Notes: generated by a model not told the origin, from the sequence alone. DNA of 64,000 bases from DATILI01 sp035476635 (GCA_035476635.1 DATILI010000008.1:32888-96887), one strand, 5' to 3'; counted from the stretch's first letter, positions 1 through 8,352 are shown. Program-made: numbers and translations.

Positions 1-444
1 GCCGCATTGCGCCTGGCGCGATTCAATGTGAATACGGCTGTCGTTGACAAACGCTATTTCCAGGGACTTCCTTCGCCAGCCGCCGCGGCACTGGTGGCTG
101 GTTTCATCTGGATCATGACCGAGCTCGGAATCAAGGGCTCCGACGTCTCCTGGCCGATGTTTGTCCTGGCTCTTTATTCCGGCCTGACGATGGTGACCAA
201 TGTGCCGTTCTACAGCTTCAAGGACGTGCAGATGAAAAAAAGCGTGCCGTTCGTGGTGATCGTGCTGATTGCGCTGGGCATCGCCGTGATCAACATCCAC
301 CCGCCTACGGTGTTGTTCGGCCTCTTCGTGATCTATGGCGTGAGCGGCTATGTCATCTACGGTTGGCGCAGGGCCAAGGGCGTGCAGACCAGCGTGATCA
401 GCACCTCCACCGATGAGCCCGATGAGCGGGGCCTGCACAAGTGA
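1..444 (+). CDS. pssA: CDP-diacylglycerol--serine O-phosphatidyltransferase, C-terminal part
   Basis: This is the 3' part of a gene cut by the left edge; the frame is open from base 1. The translation begins AALRLARFNV and continues with YFQGLPSPAAAA, which is the conserved stretch after the CDP-alcohol phosphotransferase motif of PssA. Several hydrophobic segments follow, as expected for this membrane enzyme, which makes phosphatidylserine from CDP-diacylglycerol and serine for phosphatidylethanolamine synthesis. The tail is short and polar. The position directly before leuA matches the ilv-pssA-leuA order that is common in Burkholderiales, although ilv genes lie outside the window. Confidence is high because motif and neighbourhood agree. 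Confidence 0.9.
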   Translation, partial: AALRLARFNVNTAVVDKRYFQGLPSPAAAALVAGFIWIMTELGIKGSDVSWPMFVLALYSGLTMVTNVPFYSFKDVQMKKSVPFVVIVLIALGIAVINIHPPTVLFGLFVIYGVSGYVIYGWRRAKGVQTSVISTSTDEPDERGLHK

Positions 445-476
445 CGCGTGGTACCGAGCGAGAAATTGCCGACTTG

Positions 477-485
477 TGCTACATT
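477..485 (+). promoter_or_regulatory. Possible extended -10 promoter of the leu attenuator
   Basis: The sequence TGCTACATT has a TGn element followed by TACATT, which resembles an extended -10 box. No good -35 is visible at the usual distance. A start about seven bases downstream would fall at or next to the ATG of the leader peptide at 492, so the leader transcript could be leaderless. This is inference from consensus matching only. Confidence 0.35.
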
Positions 486-491
486 AAATCC

Positions 492-545
492 ATGAACCGA
501 ATTTCGCTGGCCCTACTGCTATCCCCCAACGGGCGGAGACGGTAG
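492..545 (+). CDS. leuL: leu operon leader peptide (17 residues)
   Basis: A 17-codon frame reads MNRISLALLLSPNGRRR and stops at 543-545. Four of the five residues at positions 6-10 are leucine, and two of these use CTA, a rare codon in GC-rich genomes. Immediately downstream lies a terminator hairpin, and the end of the frame is complementary to its 5' arm. This is the classic layout of ribosome-mediated attenuation by leucyl-tRNA supply. No Shine-Dalgarno sequence is visible upstream, and a possible extended -10 box lies only a few bases before the ATG. Leader peptides of this kind precede amino-acid operons in proteobacteria. The assignment is from sequence pattern, not from a database match. 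Confidence 0.8.
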   Translation: MNRISLALLLSPNGRRR

Positions 546-577
546 CGCACGCGCAACCACCTAGTCAACGGCCCGTT
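528..577 (+). promoter_or_regulatory. Antiterminator pairing of the leu attenuator
   Basis: AACGGGC at 528-534, inside the leader reading frame just after the leucine codons, is the exact reverse complement of GCCCGTT at 571-577. The latter is most of the 5' arm of the terminator at 567-574. A ribosome stalled at the first leucine codons (507 onward) would leave 528-534 free to pair and would block the terminator; a ribosome reaching the stop at 543-545 would cover it and let the terminator form. Confidence 0.7.
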
Positions 578-604
578 TGCACCAGCAGCGGGCCGTTTTG
601 TTTT
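567..604 (+). terminator. Rho-independent terminator (attenuator) before leuA
   Basis: AACGGCCC at 567-574 pairs perfectly with GGGCCGTT at 590-597, with a 15-base loop. The descending arm runs into TTTTGTTTT at 596-604. The leuA start at 642 lies 38 bases further on, so termination here would prevent leuA transcription. Confidence 0.8.
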
Positions 605-641
605 GGGCTGCTGGTTTCTTGAAACCCTGGAAACTTCAATC

Positions 642-2330
642 ATGCTGAAACAACCTGCGAGCAAATACCCGTCGTTCAAGCCTATCGGTTTGCGCGATCG
701 GACATGGCCCGACGCGGTCCTTACCAAGGCGCCGATCTGGTGTAGCGTCGATCTGCGCGACGGCAACCAGGCGCTGATCGAACCGATGGACATTCTGCGC
801 AAGCTGCGCATGTTCCAGACGCTGGTGAAGATTGGTTTCAAGGAGATCGAAATCGGTTTCCCGTCCGCCTCCCAAACCGAGTTCGACTTCGTCCGGCAAC
901 TGATCGATGGCAACCTGATCCCCGACGACGTCACCATCCAGGTGCTGACGCAGGCGCGCGAACCGTTGATTCGCCGTACCTTCGAGGCGTTGCAAGGCGC
1001 CAGGCGCGCCATCGTGCATTTGTACAACGCCACCGCGCCAGTCATGCGGCGCGTGGTGCTGGGCATGGACTGCGACGAGATCGTCCAGCTCGCCACCAGC
1101 CATGCCCGCCTGTTTCAAGAGTTGGCCGCGCAGCAACCCGGCACGCAATGGACTTTTCAGTACTCGCCCGAGATGTTCTCCGGTACCGAACTGGTCTTTT
1201 CCAAGCGTGTCGTCGATGCAGTGACCGAAGTCTGGCAACCCACGCCACAGCGCAAGTGCATCGTCAACCTGCCTTCCACGGTGGAGCATTCCACGCCGAA
1301 CATCTTTGCCGACATGATGGAATGGATGCACCGCAACCTTGCACGGCGTGATTGCATCGTGCTCTCGGTGCACCCGCACAATGATCGTGGCACCGGCACG
1401 GCGGCAGGTGAATTCGCCTTGATGGCCGGTGCCGACCGCATCGAAGGCTGCCTGTTCGGCAATGGCGAACGCACCGGCAATGTGGACCTCGTGAACGTCG
1501 CACTCAATCTCTATACCCAAGGTGTTTCGCCGGGGCTGGACTTCTCCGATATCGACGAGATCCGCCGTACCGTCGAGCACTGCAACCAGTTGCCGGTGCA
1601 TCCACGCCACCCCTACGCCGGCGATCTTGTCTACACCTCGTTTTCCGGCTCGCACCAGGATGCGATCAAGAAGGCGTTTGGCGCGCGCAGGGATGCCGAC
1701 CCCTGGGACATTCCGTACCTGCCGATCGATCCAAAGGATCTCGGCCGCAGCTATGAGGCGGTGATTCGCGTCAACAGCCAGTCGGGAAAGGGTGGCATTG
1801 CGTACCTGCTGGAAAGCGAATTCGGCCTGGAGCTGCCGCGGCGCTTGCAGATCGAATTCAGCCAGGTCGTGCAAGGCGTCATGGATGCGAGCGGCAAAGA
1901 GCTCACAGCGCAGGATCTCTGGCAATTGTTCGAGCGCGAGTATGGCGTGAAGGACGTGACGGCGCCGCAGCACCAGACCTTGCAGGAGGCCGGCGGCGAC
2001 CACATCAGCATCGAAGCCGACGTGGCTTTGCAAGGCCGCAGCTTCAAAGTGCGGGGCAAGGGCACCGGGCCGATTGAGGCGTTCATCAATGGCCTGAACG
2101 ACGCGACCGGCCATTCCGTGCGTGTGCTCGACTACCACGAGCACGCCGTCGGCTCGGGTGCCGGGGCGCAGGCTGTGGCGTATCTTGAGCTGCGCATCGA
2201 CGAGGCGCATACCTTGTTCGGTGTAGGCATCGATGCCAACATCGTCTCCGCATCGCTCAAGGCCATTCTGAGCGGCCTGCAACGCGCGAAAATCAGCATT
2301 TCGACGGGTGAGGGCGCGGTAGCGGCCTGA
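642..2330 (+). CDS. leuA: 2-isopropylmalate synthase, long-form class
   Basis: The 562-residue product condenses acetyl-CoA with 2-oxoisovalerate, the first committed step of leucine synthesis. The N-terminal HMGL-like barrel contains LRDGNQ at about residues 38-43 and the divalent-metal motif HPHND at 244-248. The C-terminal third has the LeuA regulatory fold, where leucine feedback is expected. It starts with MLKQPASKYPSFKP, and this LKQP..KY beginning is typical of the longer LeuA class found in E. coli-unlike bacteria and yeast. An in-frame TTG at 603 exists, but it lies inside the attenuator T-tract, so the ATG at 642 is preferred. The gene is under the attenuator just upstream and is followed 38 bases later by a second leuA of another subclass. 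Confidence 0.93.
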   Translation: MLKQPASKYPSFKPIGLRDRTWPDAVLTKAPIWCSVDLRDGNQALIEPMDILRKLRMFQTLVKIGFKEIEIGFPSASQTEFDFVRQLIDGNLIPDDVTIQVLTQAREPLIRRTFEALQGARRAIVHLYNATAPVMRRVVLGMDCDEIVQLATSHARLFQELAAQQPGTQWTFQYSPEMFSGTELVFSKRVVDAVTEVWQPTPQRKCIVNLPSTVEHSTPNIFADMMEWMHRNLARRDCIVLSVHPHNDRGTGTAAGEFALMAGADRIEGCLFGNGERTGNVDLVNVALNLYTQGVSPGLDFSDIDEIRRTVEHCNQLPVHPRHPYAGDLVYTSFSGSHQDAIKKAFGARRDADPWDIPYLPIDPKDLGRSYEAVIRVNSQSGKGGIAYLLESEFGLELPRRLQIEFSQVVQGVMDASGKELTAQDLWQLFEREYGVKDVTAPQHQTLQEAGGDHISIEADVALQGRSFKVRGKGTGPIEAFINGLNDATGHSVRVLDYHEHAVGSGAGAQAVAYLELRIDEAHTLFGVGIDANIVSASLKAILSGLQRAKISISTGEGAVAA

Positions 2331-2368
2331 AGCTGTCAACGAACTACAAGTCACACCAGGAGCCCCAC

Positions 2369-3907
2369 ATGGCAGACAAACTCATCATCTTCGACACCAC
2401 CTTGCGAGACGGCGAACAATCTCCAGGCGCGTCGATGACCAAGGACGAAAAGCTGCGCATTGCACGCCAGCTGGAGCGCCTGAAGGTCGATGTCATCGAG
2501 GCGGGTTTTGCTGCCAGTTCCAACGGCGATTTCGAGGCCGTGCACGCGATTGCCCAGGCCATCAAGGACTCGACGGTGTGCTCGCTCTCGCGCGCCAATG
2601 ATCGCGATATCGCGCGGGCCGCCGAAGCGCTCAAGGGCGCCAACAGCGCACGCATCCACACCTTCATTGCGACTTCGGCGCTGCACATGGAGAAAAAGCT
2701 CCGCATGACACCCGAGCAGGTGCTGGAGCAGGCCAAGCTGTCGGTGCGCTTTGCGCGCAACCTGGTAGCCGACGTGGAGTTCAGCCCCGAAGATGGCTAC
2801 CGCAGCGATGTGGATTTTTTGTGCCGCGTGCTCGAAACCGTGATTGCCGAGGGCGCCACCACCATCAACGTGCCTGACACCGTGGGCTATGCGGTGCCCG
2901 AGCTCTATGGCCAATTCATCAAGACCTTGCGTGAGCGCATCCCCAACTCGGACAAGGCGATCTGGTCGGTGCATTGCCACAACGACCTCGGCATGGCCGT
3001 CGCGAACTCGCTGGCGGGCGTGAAGATCGGCGGGGCGCGTCAAGTCGAATGCACCATCAACGGCCTCGGAGAGCGCGCGGGCAACTGCTCGCTCGAAGAA
3101 GTGGTGATGGCGGTAAAAACCCGCAGGGACTACTTCGGCCTTGATCTGGGCATCGATACGCAGCACATCCTGGCGGCCAGCCGCATGGTCAGCCAGACCA
3201 CGGGTTTTGTGGTGCAGCCCAACAAGGCCGTCGTTGGCGCCAACGCCTTTGCACATGCCTCGGGAATTCACCAGGATGGCGTGCTCAAGGCGCGCGACAC
3301 CTACGAGATCATGCGTGCCGAAGACGTGGGCTGGAGCGCCAACAAGATCGTGCTGGGCAAGCTCAGCGGCCGCAACGCCTTCAAGCAGCGCTTGCAGGAA
3401 CTCGGTGTTGCATTGGAAAGCGAGGCCGACGTCAACACGGCGTTTGCCAAGTTCAAAGAGCTCGCCGATCGCAAGAGCGAAATCTTCGACGAGGACATCC
3501 TCGCGCTTGTGAGCGATGAGAGCGTGACCCATGAGCACGAGCAGTACAGCTTTGTCTCCCTGTCGCAACACAGTGAGACCGGAGAGCGCCCGCATGCCTC
3601 TATCGTGTTCACGGTGGAAGGCAAGGAGGTCAAGGGCGAGTCCGACGGCAACGGCCCGGTCGACGCTTCCCTCAAGGCCATTGAAACGCACGTCAAGAGC
3701 GGCGCGGAGATGGTGCTCTATTCTGTGAACGCCATCAGCGGATCCACAGAGAGCCAGGGGGAAGTGACGGTGCGCCTGCAGAACTCCGGCAGGGTGGTCA
3801 ACGGCGTTGGCGCCGACCCGGACATCGTCGTCGCCTCCGCAAAGGCGTATCTGAGCGCCCTGAACAAACTGCTCAGCAAGGCGGATCGCGTCGCCGCACA
3901 GGGTTAG
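2369..3907 (+). CDS. leuA: 2-isopropylmalate synthase, short-form class (second leuA)
   Basis: The 512-residue product has the E. coli-type LeuA architecture. It carries DTTLRDGEQSPG at residues 9-20, the metal motif HCHND at 202-206, NGLGERAGN at 231-239 and a C-terminal regulatory domain from about residue 390. AGGAG at 2359-2363 precedes the ATG. It catalyses the same reaction as the gene before it but differs strongly from it along the whole length, so the two are not a recent duplication. Both should share the attenuated transcript, and a strong terminator follows at 3932. Confusion with homocitrate or citramalate synthase is possible by sequence class, but the motif wording fits isopropylmalate synthase best. 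Confidence 0.9.
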   Translation: MADKLIIFDTTLRDGEQSPGASMTKDEKLRIARQLERLKVDVIEAGFAASSNGDFEAVHAIAQAIKDSTVCSLSRANDRDIARAAEALKGANSARIHTFIATSALHMEKKLRMTPEQVLEQAKLSVRFARNLVADVEFSPEDGYRSDVDFLCRVLETVIAEGATTINVPDTVGYAVPELYGQFIKTLRERIPNSDKAIWSVHCHNDLGMAVANSLAGVKIGGARQVECTINGLGERAGNCSLEEVVMAVKTRRDYFGLDLGIDTQHILAASRMVSQTTGFVVQPNKAVVGANAFAHASGIHQDGVLKARDTYEIMRAEDVGWSANKIVLGKLSGRNAFKQRLQELGVALESEADVNTAFAKFKELADRKSEIFDEDILALVSDESVTHEHEQYSFVSLSQHSETGERPHASIVFTVEGKEVKGESDGNGPVDASLKAIETHVKSGAEMVLYSVNAISGSTESQGEVTVRLQNSGRVVNGVGADPDIVVASAKAYLSALNKLLSKADRVAAQG

Positions 3908-3931
3908 CCGCTACATTTACAACTTTAATAG

Positions 3932-3966
3932 TTCCGCGCAAGTCTTTGATCTTGCGCGGAATTTTT
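3932..3966 (+). terminator. Rho-independent terminator after the leuA pair
   Basis: TTCCGCGCAAG at 3932-3942 and CTTGCGCGGAA at 3951-3961 form a perfect 11-bp stem with an 8-base loop, followed by a run of T at 3962-3965. It closes the leucine transcript. Confidence 0.92.
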
Positions 3967-4016
3967 CATTTCTATACACTTCGGCTACGAGTTTCCCCTG
4001 TTCCGGAGACGTATTC

Positions 4017-5042
4017 ATGCCCAGCGACAAGAGTTTTGCATTGAGCCGTTTGTTTCACCTAGTTGCAGTTTTTTCATTTCTCCTCGCCTTGGGCGGCCCG
4101 CAGGCGCACGCTGCGGAACGAAAAAAAGTCGTCATCACGAAGCAGCACAGTGCATCGCTTGCGCCGCGCGCCATCAAGCGCAAGGCCAATCGGGTCGCTG
4201 TGGTCATACCTGCCAAGCCGTCTTTCGGGCAACTCGCCGGCTTGCATTCGGCTTTCAATCCATTGGATCTGAAGTCCAGCGTTGCCTTGGTGATTGATCA
4301 GGACACGCGCGAAGTGCTGTTGAGCAAGAACGATCAGGCCGTGCTTCCGATCGCCTCGTTGACCAAACTCATGACCGGCGTCATCGTGACCGAGGCGCGG
4401 CTGCCCATGGATGAAATGATCGCCATCAGCCAGGATGATGTAGACACGGAAAAAGGCAGCCGCTCCCGGCTGACCATCGGGGCCACGCTCAGCCGTGCCG
4501 AATTGCTGCACCTGGCTTTGATGTCCAGCGAGAATCGTGCGGCACACGCGCTGGGGCGCTCGCATCCGGGTGGCCTGGCCGTTTTCGTGAGCCTGATGAA
4601 TGAAAAGGCCAAGGCGCTTGGCATGGCGGACACACGGTATGTCGAGCCGACCGGGCTTTCCAGCCGCAACCAGTCCAGCGCACGCGATCTGGCGACGCTG
4701 GTGAGTGCTGCCTACAACGACCCGGTCTTGCGTGAGTTGTCGACCTCGCCCAGCCACCTGGTGGAAGTCGGAAACCGGACACTGCAATACAACAACACCA
4801 ACCGGCTGGTCAAAAACCCGGGATGGGATATCGGCCTGCAGAAAACGGGCTATATCTCCGAGGCCGGGCAGTGCCTGGTCATGCAGGCCAAGATCGCGGG
4901 GCGCAAACTCATCATCGTGTTTCTGGATTCCGCCGGAAAACTGAGCCGCCTGGGCGACGCGGAGCGCGTACGCCGCTGGGTGGAGGCCAACCCGCCGGCC
5001 CTCAAGCCGATGGTGTCCGCCGCCAAGCCAGTGAATGGCTGA
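4017..5042 (+). CDS. pbpG: D-alanyl-D-alanine endopeptidase (PBP7-type, S11 family)
   Basis: The 341-residue product starts with a signal peptide that ends near AHA at residues 30-32, so it acts in the periplasm. All three penicillin-binding motifs are present: SLTK at 114-117 with the acylated serine, SEN at 171-173 and KTG at 276-278. Low-molecular-weight PBPs of this class cleave D-Ala-meso-DAP cross-links in peptidoglycan during growth. A basic stretch of about 40 residues sits between the signal peptide and the catalytic domain. There is no C-terminal amphipathic anchor, which fits PBP7 rather than PBP5. GGAGA at about 4003-4007 gives the ribosome site. The gene faces the iclR-type gene that follows. 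Confidence 0.88.
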   Translation: MPSDKSFALSRLFHLVAVFSFLLALGGPQAHAAERKKVVITKQHSASLAPRAIKRKANRVAVVIPAKPSFGQLAGLHSAFNPLDLKSSVALVIDQDTREVLLSKNDQAVLPIASLTKLMTGVIVTEARLPMDEMIAISQDDVDTEKGSRSRLTIGATLSRAELLHLALMSSENRAAHALGRSHPGGLAVFVSLMNEKAKALGMADTRYVEPTGLSSRNQSSARDLATLVSAAYNDPVLRELSTSPSHLVEVGNRTLQYNNTNRLVKNPGWDIGLQKTGYISEAGQCLVMQAKIAGRKLIIVFLDSAGKLSRLGDAERVRRWVEANPPALKPMVSAAKPVNG

Positions 5043-5051
5043 AGGCGGCCT

Positions 5052-5858
5052 TCAGGAGGGCTGCTTGCTGGCGCTGTGGTAGCCCAGCGCAGCTGAAATC
5101 TGGCCGGCGGTCGCCTCCAGCTTGGGCAGCCAGCTTTCGTCGAGCCGGTCGGCAGGCGCCGAGATCGAGAGACCGGCCACAAGCTTGTTCTGGTCGTCAT
5201 ACACGCCGACGGCCATGCAGCGCACCCCTAGTTCCAGTTCCTCGTTGTCACGTGCAATGCCATACTGGCGCGCCTTGGAAAGTTCGCGTTCGAGTACCGG
5301 CAATTGGGTGATGCTGTTTTTCGTGTGGCCGCTCAGCCCCGTACGCGTCGCATAGGCGCGCACGCGCTGCGCGTCATCCACGGCCAGGAACAGTTTGCCA
5401 ACCGAGGTCAGGTGCAGCGGTGCACGGCCACCAATGGCGCGCACCACTTGCATGCCCGAACGCTCGCTGTAGGCCCGCTCGATGTAGACGATTTCATCGC
5501 CCTGGCGCATGCTCAGGTTGACCGGCTGCTGGATCAGCTTGTGCAGTTCCCGCATCGGGGCCAGCGCCGCGTCGCGTACGCTCAGGCGGCCCTTCACCAG
5601 ATTGCCCAGTTCCAGCAAGCGCATGCCGAGCCGGTAGCTGCCCGGCTCCGGCCGGTCGACAAAGCGACCGGTCGCCAGGTCATTCAGGATGCGATGCGTG
5701 GTGGAAGGATGCAGCCCGGTCTTTTCGCTGATTTCCTTCAACGAAAGCGGCTCCTCGCGCGACGCCAGGACATCGATCAGCGCAAACATGCGCTCAATGA
5801 CCTGGACGGTAGGTGTGGCCGGTACGCTGGGGTCGGTCTTTCTCATTCCTGCTTTCAA
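5052..5858 (-). CDS. IclR-family transcriptional regulator
   Basis: The 268-residue product has an N-terminal winged helix-turn-helix (about residues 18-80, with SLKEISEKTGLHPSTTHR) and a C-terminal IclR effector domain with VNLSMRQGDEIVYIER and GRAPLHLTSVGK. IclR proteins sense small organic acids or aromatic compounds. No catabolic gene stands next to it in divergent orientation: the upstream neighbour is bpt in the same direction, with an 83-base gap. The target is therefore not evident. A second in-frame ATG at codon 5 could be the real start. Confidence 0.85.
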   Translation of the reverse strand: MKAGMRKTDPSVPATPTVQVIERMFALIDVLASREEPLSLKEISEKTGLHPSTTHRILNDLATGRFVDRPEPGSYRLGMRLLELGNLVKGRLSVRDAALAPMRELHKLIQQPVNLSMRQGDEIVYIERAYSERSGMQVVRAIGGRAPLHLTSVGKLFLAVDDAQRVRAYATRTGLSGHTKNSITQLPVLERELSKARQYGIARDNEELELGVRCMAVGVYDDQNKLVAGLSISAPADRLDESWLPKLEATAGQISAALGYHSASKQPS

Positions 5859-5941
5859 CTTGTTTGGGGCATTTTATCTGGTGAAAATGCAGTTCGTGCG
5901 CTGCGACATCGCAAGGCGGGCCACAAGCCGGAAGTGAAGGT

Positions 5942-6721
5942 TCAAGGGGCCGGCAATGGAGGCAATGGCGGCAAGGGCAGCGACTGGTTGCCGGGTGTCC
6001 ACTCCCCGTCGAGCAGCACCTCATTGGGCGTGAAACGCGCCTTGTAGTTCATCTTCGGGCTTTCGCGGATCCAGTAGCCCAGGTAGACGTAGGGCAATCC
6101 CAGTTGGCGCGCCTGTTCGATTTGCCAGAGCACGCTGTAGGTGCCGTAGCTGGCATGCGCCTCGGGTTCGTAGAACGTGTAGACGGCGGAGATGCCGTCG
6201 TCCAGCACGTCCAGGATCGACACCATCTTCAGTGTCCCCGGATGACCATCCCAGGACGGCTCGCGAAACTCAACGAGGCGAGAGTTCACCCGGCTTTGCA
6301 GCAGGAACTGGGTGTATTGGTCGATGCTGTCGTGGTCCATGCCACCGCCCGCGTGGCGGCCGGTCTGGTAGCGCAAATAGAGTTGGTAGTGCTCCGGCAC
6401 AAAGCAAAGCTTGAGGACCCGCGCCTGCAATGCGCCGTGTTGGTTCCAGGCACGCTGCTGGCTGCGCCCCGGCTTGAAGCTGCCCGCAAGAACCCGAAGC
6501 GGCAGGCAGGAGCGGCAGCCATCGCAATAAGGCCGGTAGGTGAACATGCCGCTGCGCCGAAAGCCCTTGTTGACCAGGCCCGAGTAGGTGTCGTTCTGGA
6601 TGAGGTGACTGGGCGTGGCCACTTGGGAACGCGCTTGCCGCCCCGGCAGATAGCTGCAAGGGTAGGGCGCCGTTGCGTAGAACTGCAAGGTCTGGAGTGG
6701 AAGATCGTTGAGATGCGTCAC
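5942..6721 (-). CDS. bpt: Aspartate/glutamate leucyl-tRNA-protein transferase (Bpt)
   Basis: The 259-residue product belongs to the ATE/Bpt family. It carries the N-terminal cysteine cluster C66, C69 and C72 in YRPYCDGCRSC and the conserved C-terminal block LGYWIRESPKMNYKARF. Bacterial Bpt adds leucine to proteins with N-terminal Asp or Glu, marking them for ClpS/ClpAP. The GTG start at 6721 overlaps the aat stop in a GTGA arrangement, so both are translated from one mRNA. The last 15 residues are a low-complexity Pro/Leu tail. The longer upstream frame overlaps aat and is not used. Confidence 0.92.
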   Translation of the reverse strand: MTHLNDLPLQTLQFYATAPYPCSYLPGRQARSQVATPSHLIQNDTYSGLVNKGFRRSGMFTYRPYCDGCRSCLPLRVLAGSFKPGRSQQRAWNQHGALQARVLKLCFVPEHYQLYLRYQTGRHAGGGMDHDSIDQYTQFLLQSRVNSRLVEFREPSWDGHPGTLKMVSILDVLDDGISAVYTFYEPEAHASYGTYSVLWQIEQARQLGLPYVYLGYWIRESPKMNYKARFTPNEVLLDGEWTPGNQSLPLPPLPPLPAP

Positions 6722-7485
6722 GCTGCAGTGGGCCTCGGCGTCAGGACTTCGTTCCAGTATACGGGTTCGAAGCGCCATGTGGGAGAGGGCTCCAGGCGAT
6801 GTTGTGCCACGTGCGCCGCGAAATCGGCGCGGCTCATTTCCCGGGCTCCCATGAACGCCAGATGCGGCGTATTCTGCTGGCAATCGATGGCCCTTATGCC
6901 GTGGTGCCGGCAAAAAGCCACCAGCGCCGCAAGAGCAATCTTCGAGCCATCCGTGACGCGCGTGAACATCGACTCGCCGAACACGGCTTTTCCGATGGCC
7001 ACGCAATACAGGCCGCCGGCCAGTTGGCCGTCGACCCAGGTCTCCACACTATGGGCCTGGCCCGCGCGGTGCAGGGCCAAATAGGCCTGCACCATCTCGG
7101 GCACGATCCAGGTTCCGCTTTGGCCCTCGCGTGGACTTGCAGCGCAGGCCCGGATGACCTCCGCAAATGCGGTGTCAATACGGATCTCGCAGCGCGGCGC
7201 GCTGCGTCGGAAGTGTTCCAAGGTCTTGCGCAGCGACCGGTGCATGCGGAACGCATCCGTCTGCAGGACCATGCGCGGATGGGGGCTCCACCACAGGATA
7301 GGCTGGCCCTCGCTGAACCAGGGAAAGATGGCTTGCGCGTAGGCGCCGCGCAACGTCTCGACGTCCAGTGCGCCGCCGGCAGCCAGCAGCCCAGGCGCCG
7401 GGTCCGTCGGGCCCCAGGCCTGTGCAAGCGACGGAAACGACTCGCCGGGGGCCAACCAAGTCAAGCGGGATTGCGGGGATTGCAC
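6718..7485 (-). CDS. aat: Leucyl/phenylalanyl-tRNA-protein transferase
   Basis: The product carries the Aat signature FPWFSEGQPILWWSPHPRMV and the family block GGLYCVAIGKAVFGESMF. The enzyme transfers Leu or Phe from tRNA to N-terminal Lys or Arg and so makes N-degrons read by ClpS. I place the start at the GTG at 7485, giving 255 residues, near the usual family length. A TTG at 7545 in the same frame would add 20 residues without family resemblance. Neither has a clear ribosome site, so the start is uncertain. The stop overlaps the bpt start by four bases. Confidence 0.9.
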   Translation of the reverse strand: MQSPQSRLTWLAPGESFPSLAQAWGPTDPAPGLLAAGGALDVETLRGAYAQAIFPWFSEGQPILWWSPHPRMVLQTDAFRMHRSLRKTLEHFRRSAPRCEIRIDTAFAEVIRACAASPREGQSGTWIVPEMVQAYLALHRAGQAHSVETWVDGQLAGGLYCVAIGKAVFGESMFTRVTDGSKIALAALVAFCRHHGIRAIDCQQNTPHLAFMGAREMSRADFAAHVAQHRLEPSPTWRFEPVYWNEVLTPRPTAA

Positions 7486-7647
7486 GGCAGATGGATGAAA
7501 TTGCGAGGGCGTTGCGCAATTACACCGCAAAGACCGGCATGGCAACTACTGGAGGTAAGAAAGCTCCTGCTTACAAGTCTCACATCGCACTACACGATGG
7601 TCCCCGTCCCAGTGGTTACAAATGGAGGTCTGAAAGGAAGAATCTCC

Positions 7648-8352
7648 ATGTCAACTCAAAACAACATCCAAAGCGGCGCCGCGCAAGCCCCGTTCTCCGA
7701 GCGGCTGCGCCATAGCAAGGCCCTGATTCCGACCATGGCCGTTCTGGCCGTGACAACCCTGGCCCTCGCAGCCACTGTGGTGGGCCAACGCTCAGATGCA
7801 CGAAACGGCGAACAACGCGCAGAGGAAGTCGTGCAAAGTCCGCAATCCCTGGCGCAGCAGGAAGTTCCGGCAAAAGCCGCGGTGGTCAGGGCACCGGAAA
7901 AGGCGGGCATCATCACGGAGTACAAGGCGCCGCCCAAACCGGCGACTCGGCCGCTTGCGCAATCAGGTGCGCAGCCAGTCGCGTGCAGCCACTGCGGCAC
8001 CGTGGAGTCCGTCACCACGATCCGGCGCGAAGGCTCGGTCAACGGCGTTGGCAACACCGGCATTGGCGTGGGCGCCATTGGTGGCGCTGTGGTCGGCGGT
8101 TTGCTGGGCCACCAGGTGGGTGGCGGCAACGGCAAGAAAGCGGCGACAGTGCTTGGCGCAGTGGGCGGTGGATACGCCGGCCACGCCATCGAAAAGAACG
8201 CCAACAGCTACACGGCCTACCAGATGCGCGTGCGCATGAACGACGGCTCGGTGCGCACCATCGAACAGCGCAGCGCAGTTGCCACGGGTTCGCAGGTCAC
8301 GGTGGAAGGCAACACCCTGCGCGTGCTGCCGGCCCCATCCGCGCAGAGTTAG
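7648..8352 (+). CDS. Glycine-zipper 2TM domain membrane protein (SlyB/Rick-17kDa type)
   Basis: The 234-residue product has one membrane segment near the N-terminus (about residues 26-46), a variable linker rich in Gln, Ala and Pro, and then a glycine-zipper stretch (GNTGIGVGAIGG, GGLLGHQVGGG) of the Rick_17kDa_Anti type. The C-terminal part, with YQMRVRMNDGSVRTIEQ, is the usual companion of this domain in beta-proteobacteria. Such proteins sit in the cell envelope and have structural or stress roles that are poorly defined. GGAAG at 7636-7640 precedes the ATG. A CxxC pair (CSHCG) lies just before the zipper. Its stop overlaps the convergent reductase gene by four bases. Confidence 0.8.
   Translation: MSTQNNIQSGAAQAPFSERLRHSKALIPTMAVLAVTTLALAATVVGQRSDARNGEQRAEEVVQSPQSLAQQEVPAKAAVVRAPEKAGIITEYKAPPKPATRPLAQSGAQPVACSHCGTVESVTTIRREGSVNGVGNTGIGVGAIGGAVVGGLLGHQVGGGNGKKAATVLGAVGGGYAGHAIEKNANSYTAYQMRVRMNDGSVRTIEQRSAVATGSQVTVEGNTLRVLPAPSAQS

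Noticed and set aside
636..3691. Two long minus-strand frames opposite the leuA genes
   Set aside because: Both mirror the codon structure of leuA on the other strand and show no domain or ribosome site.
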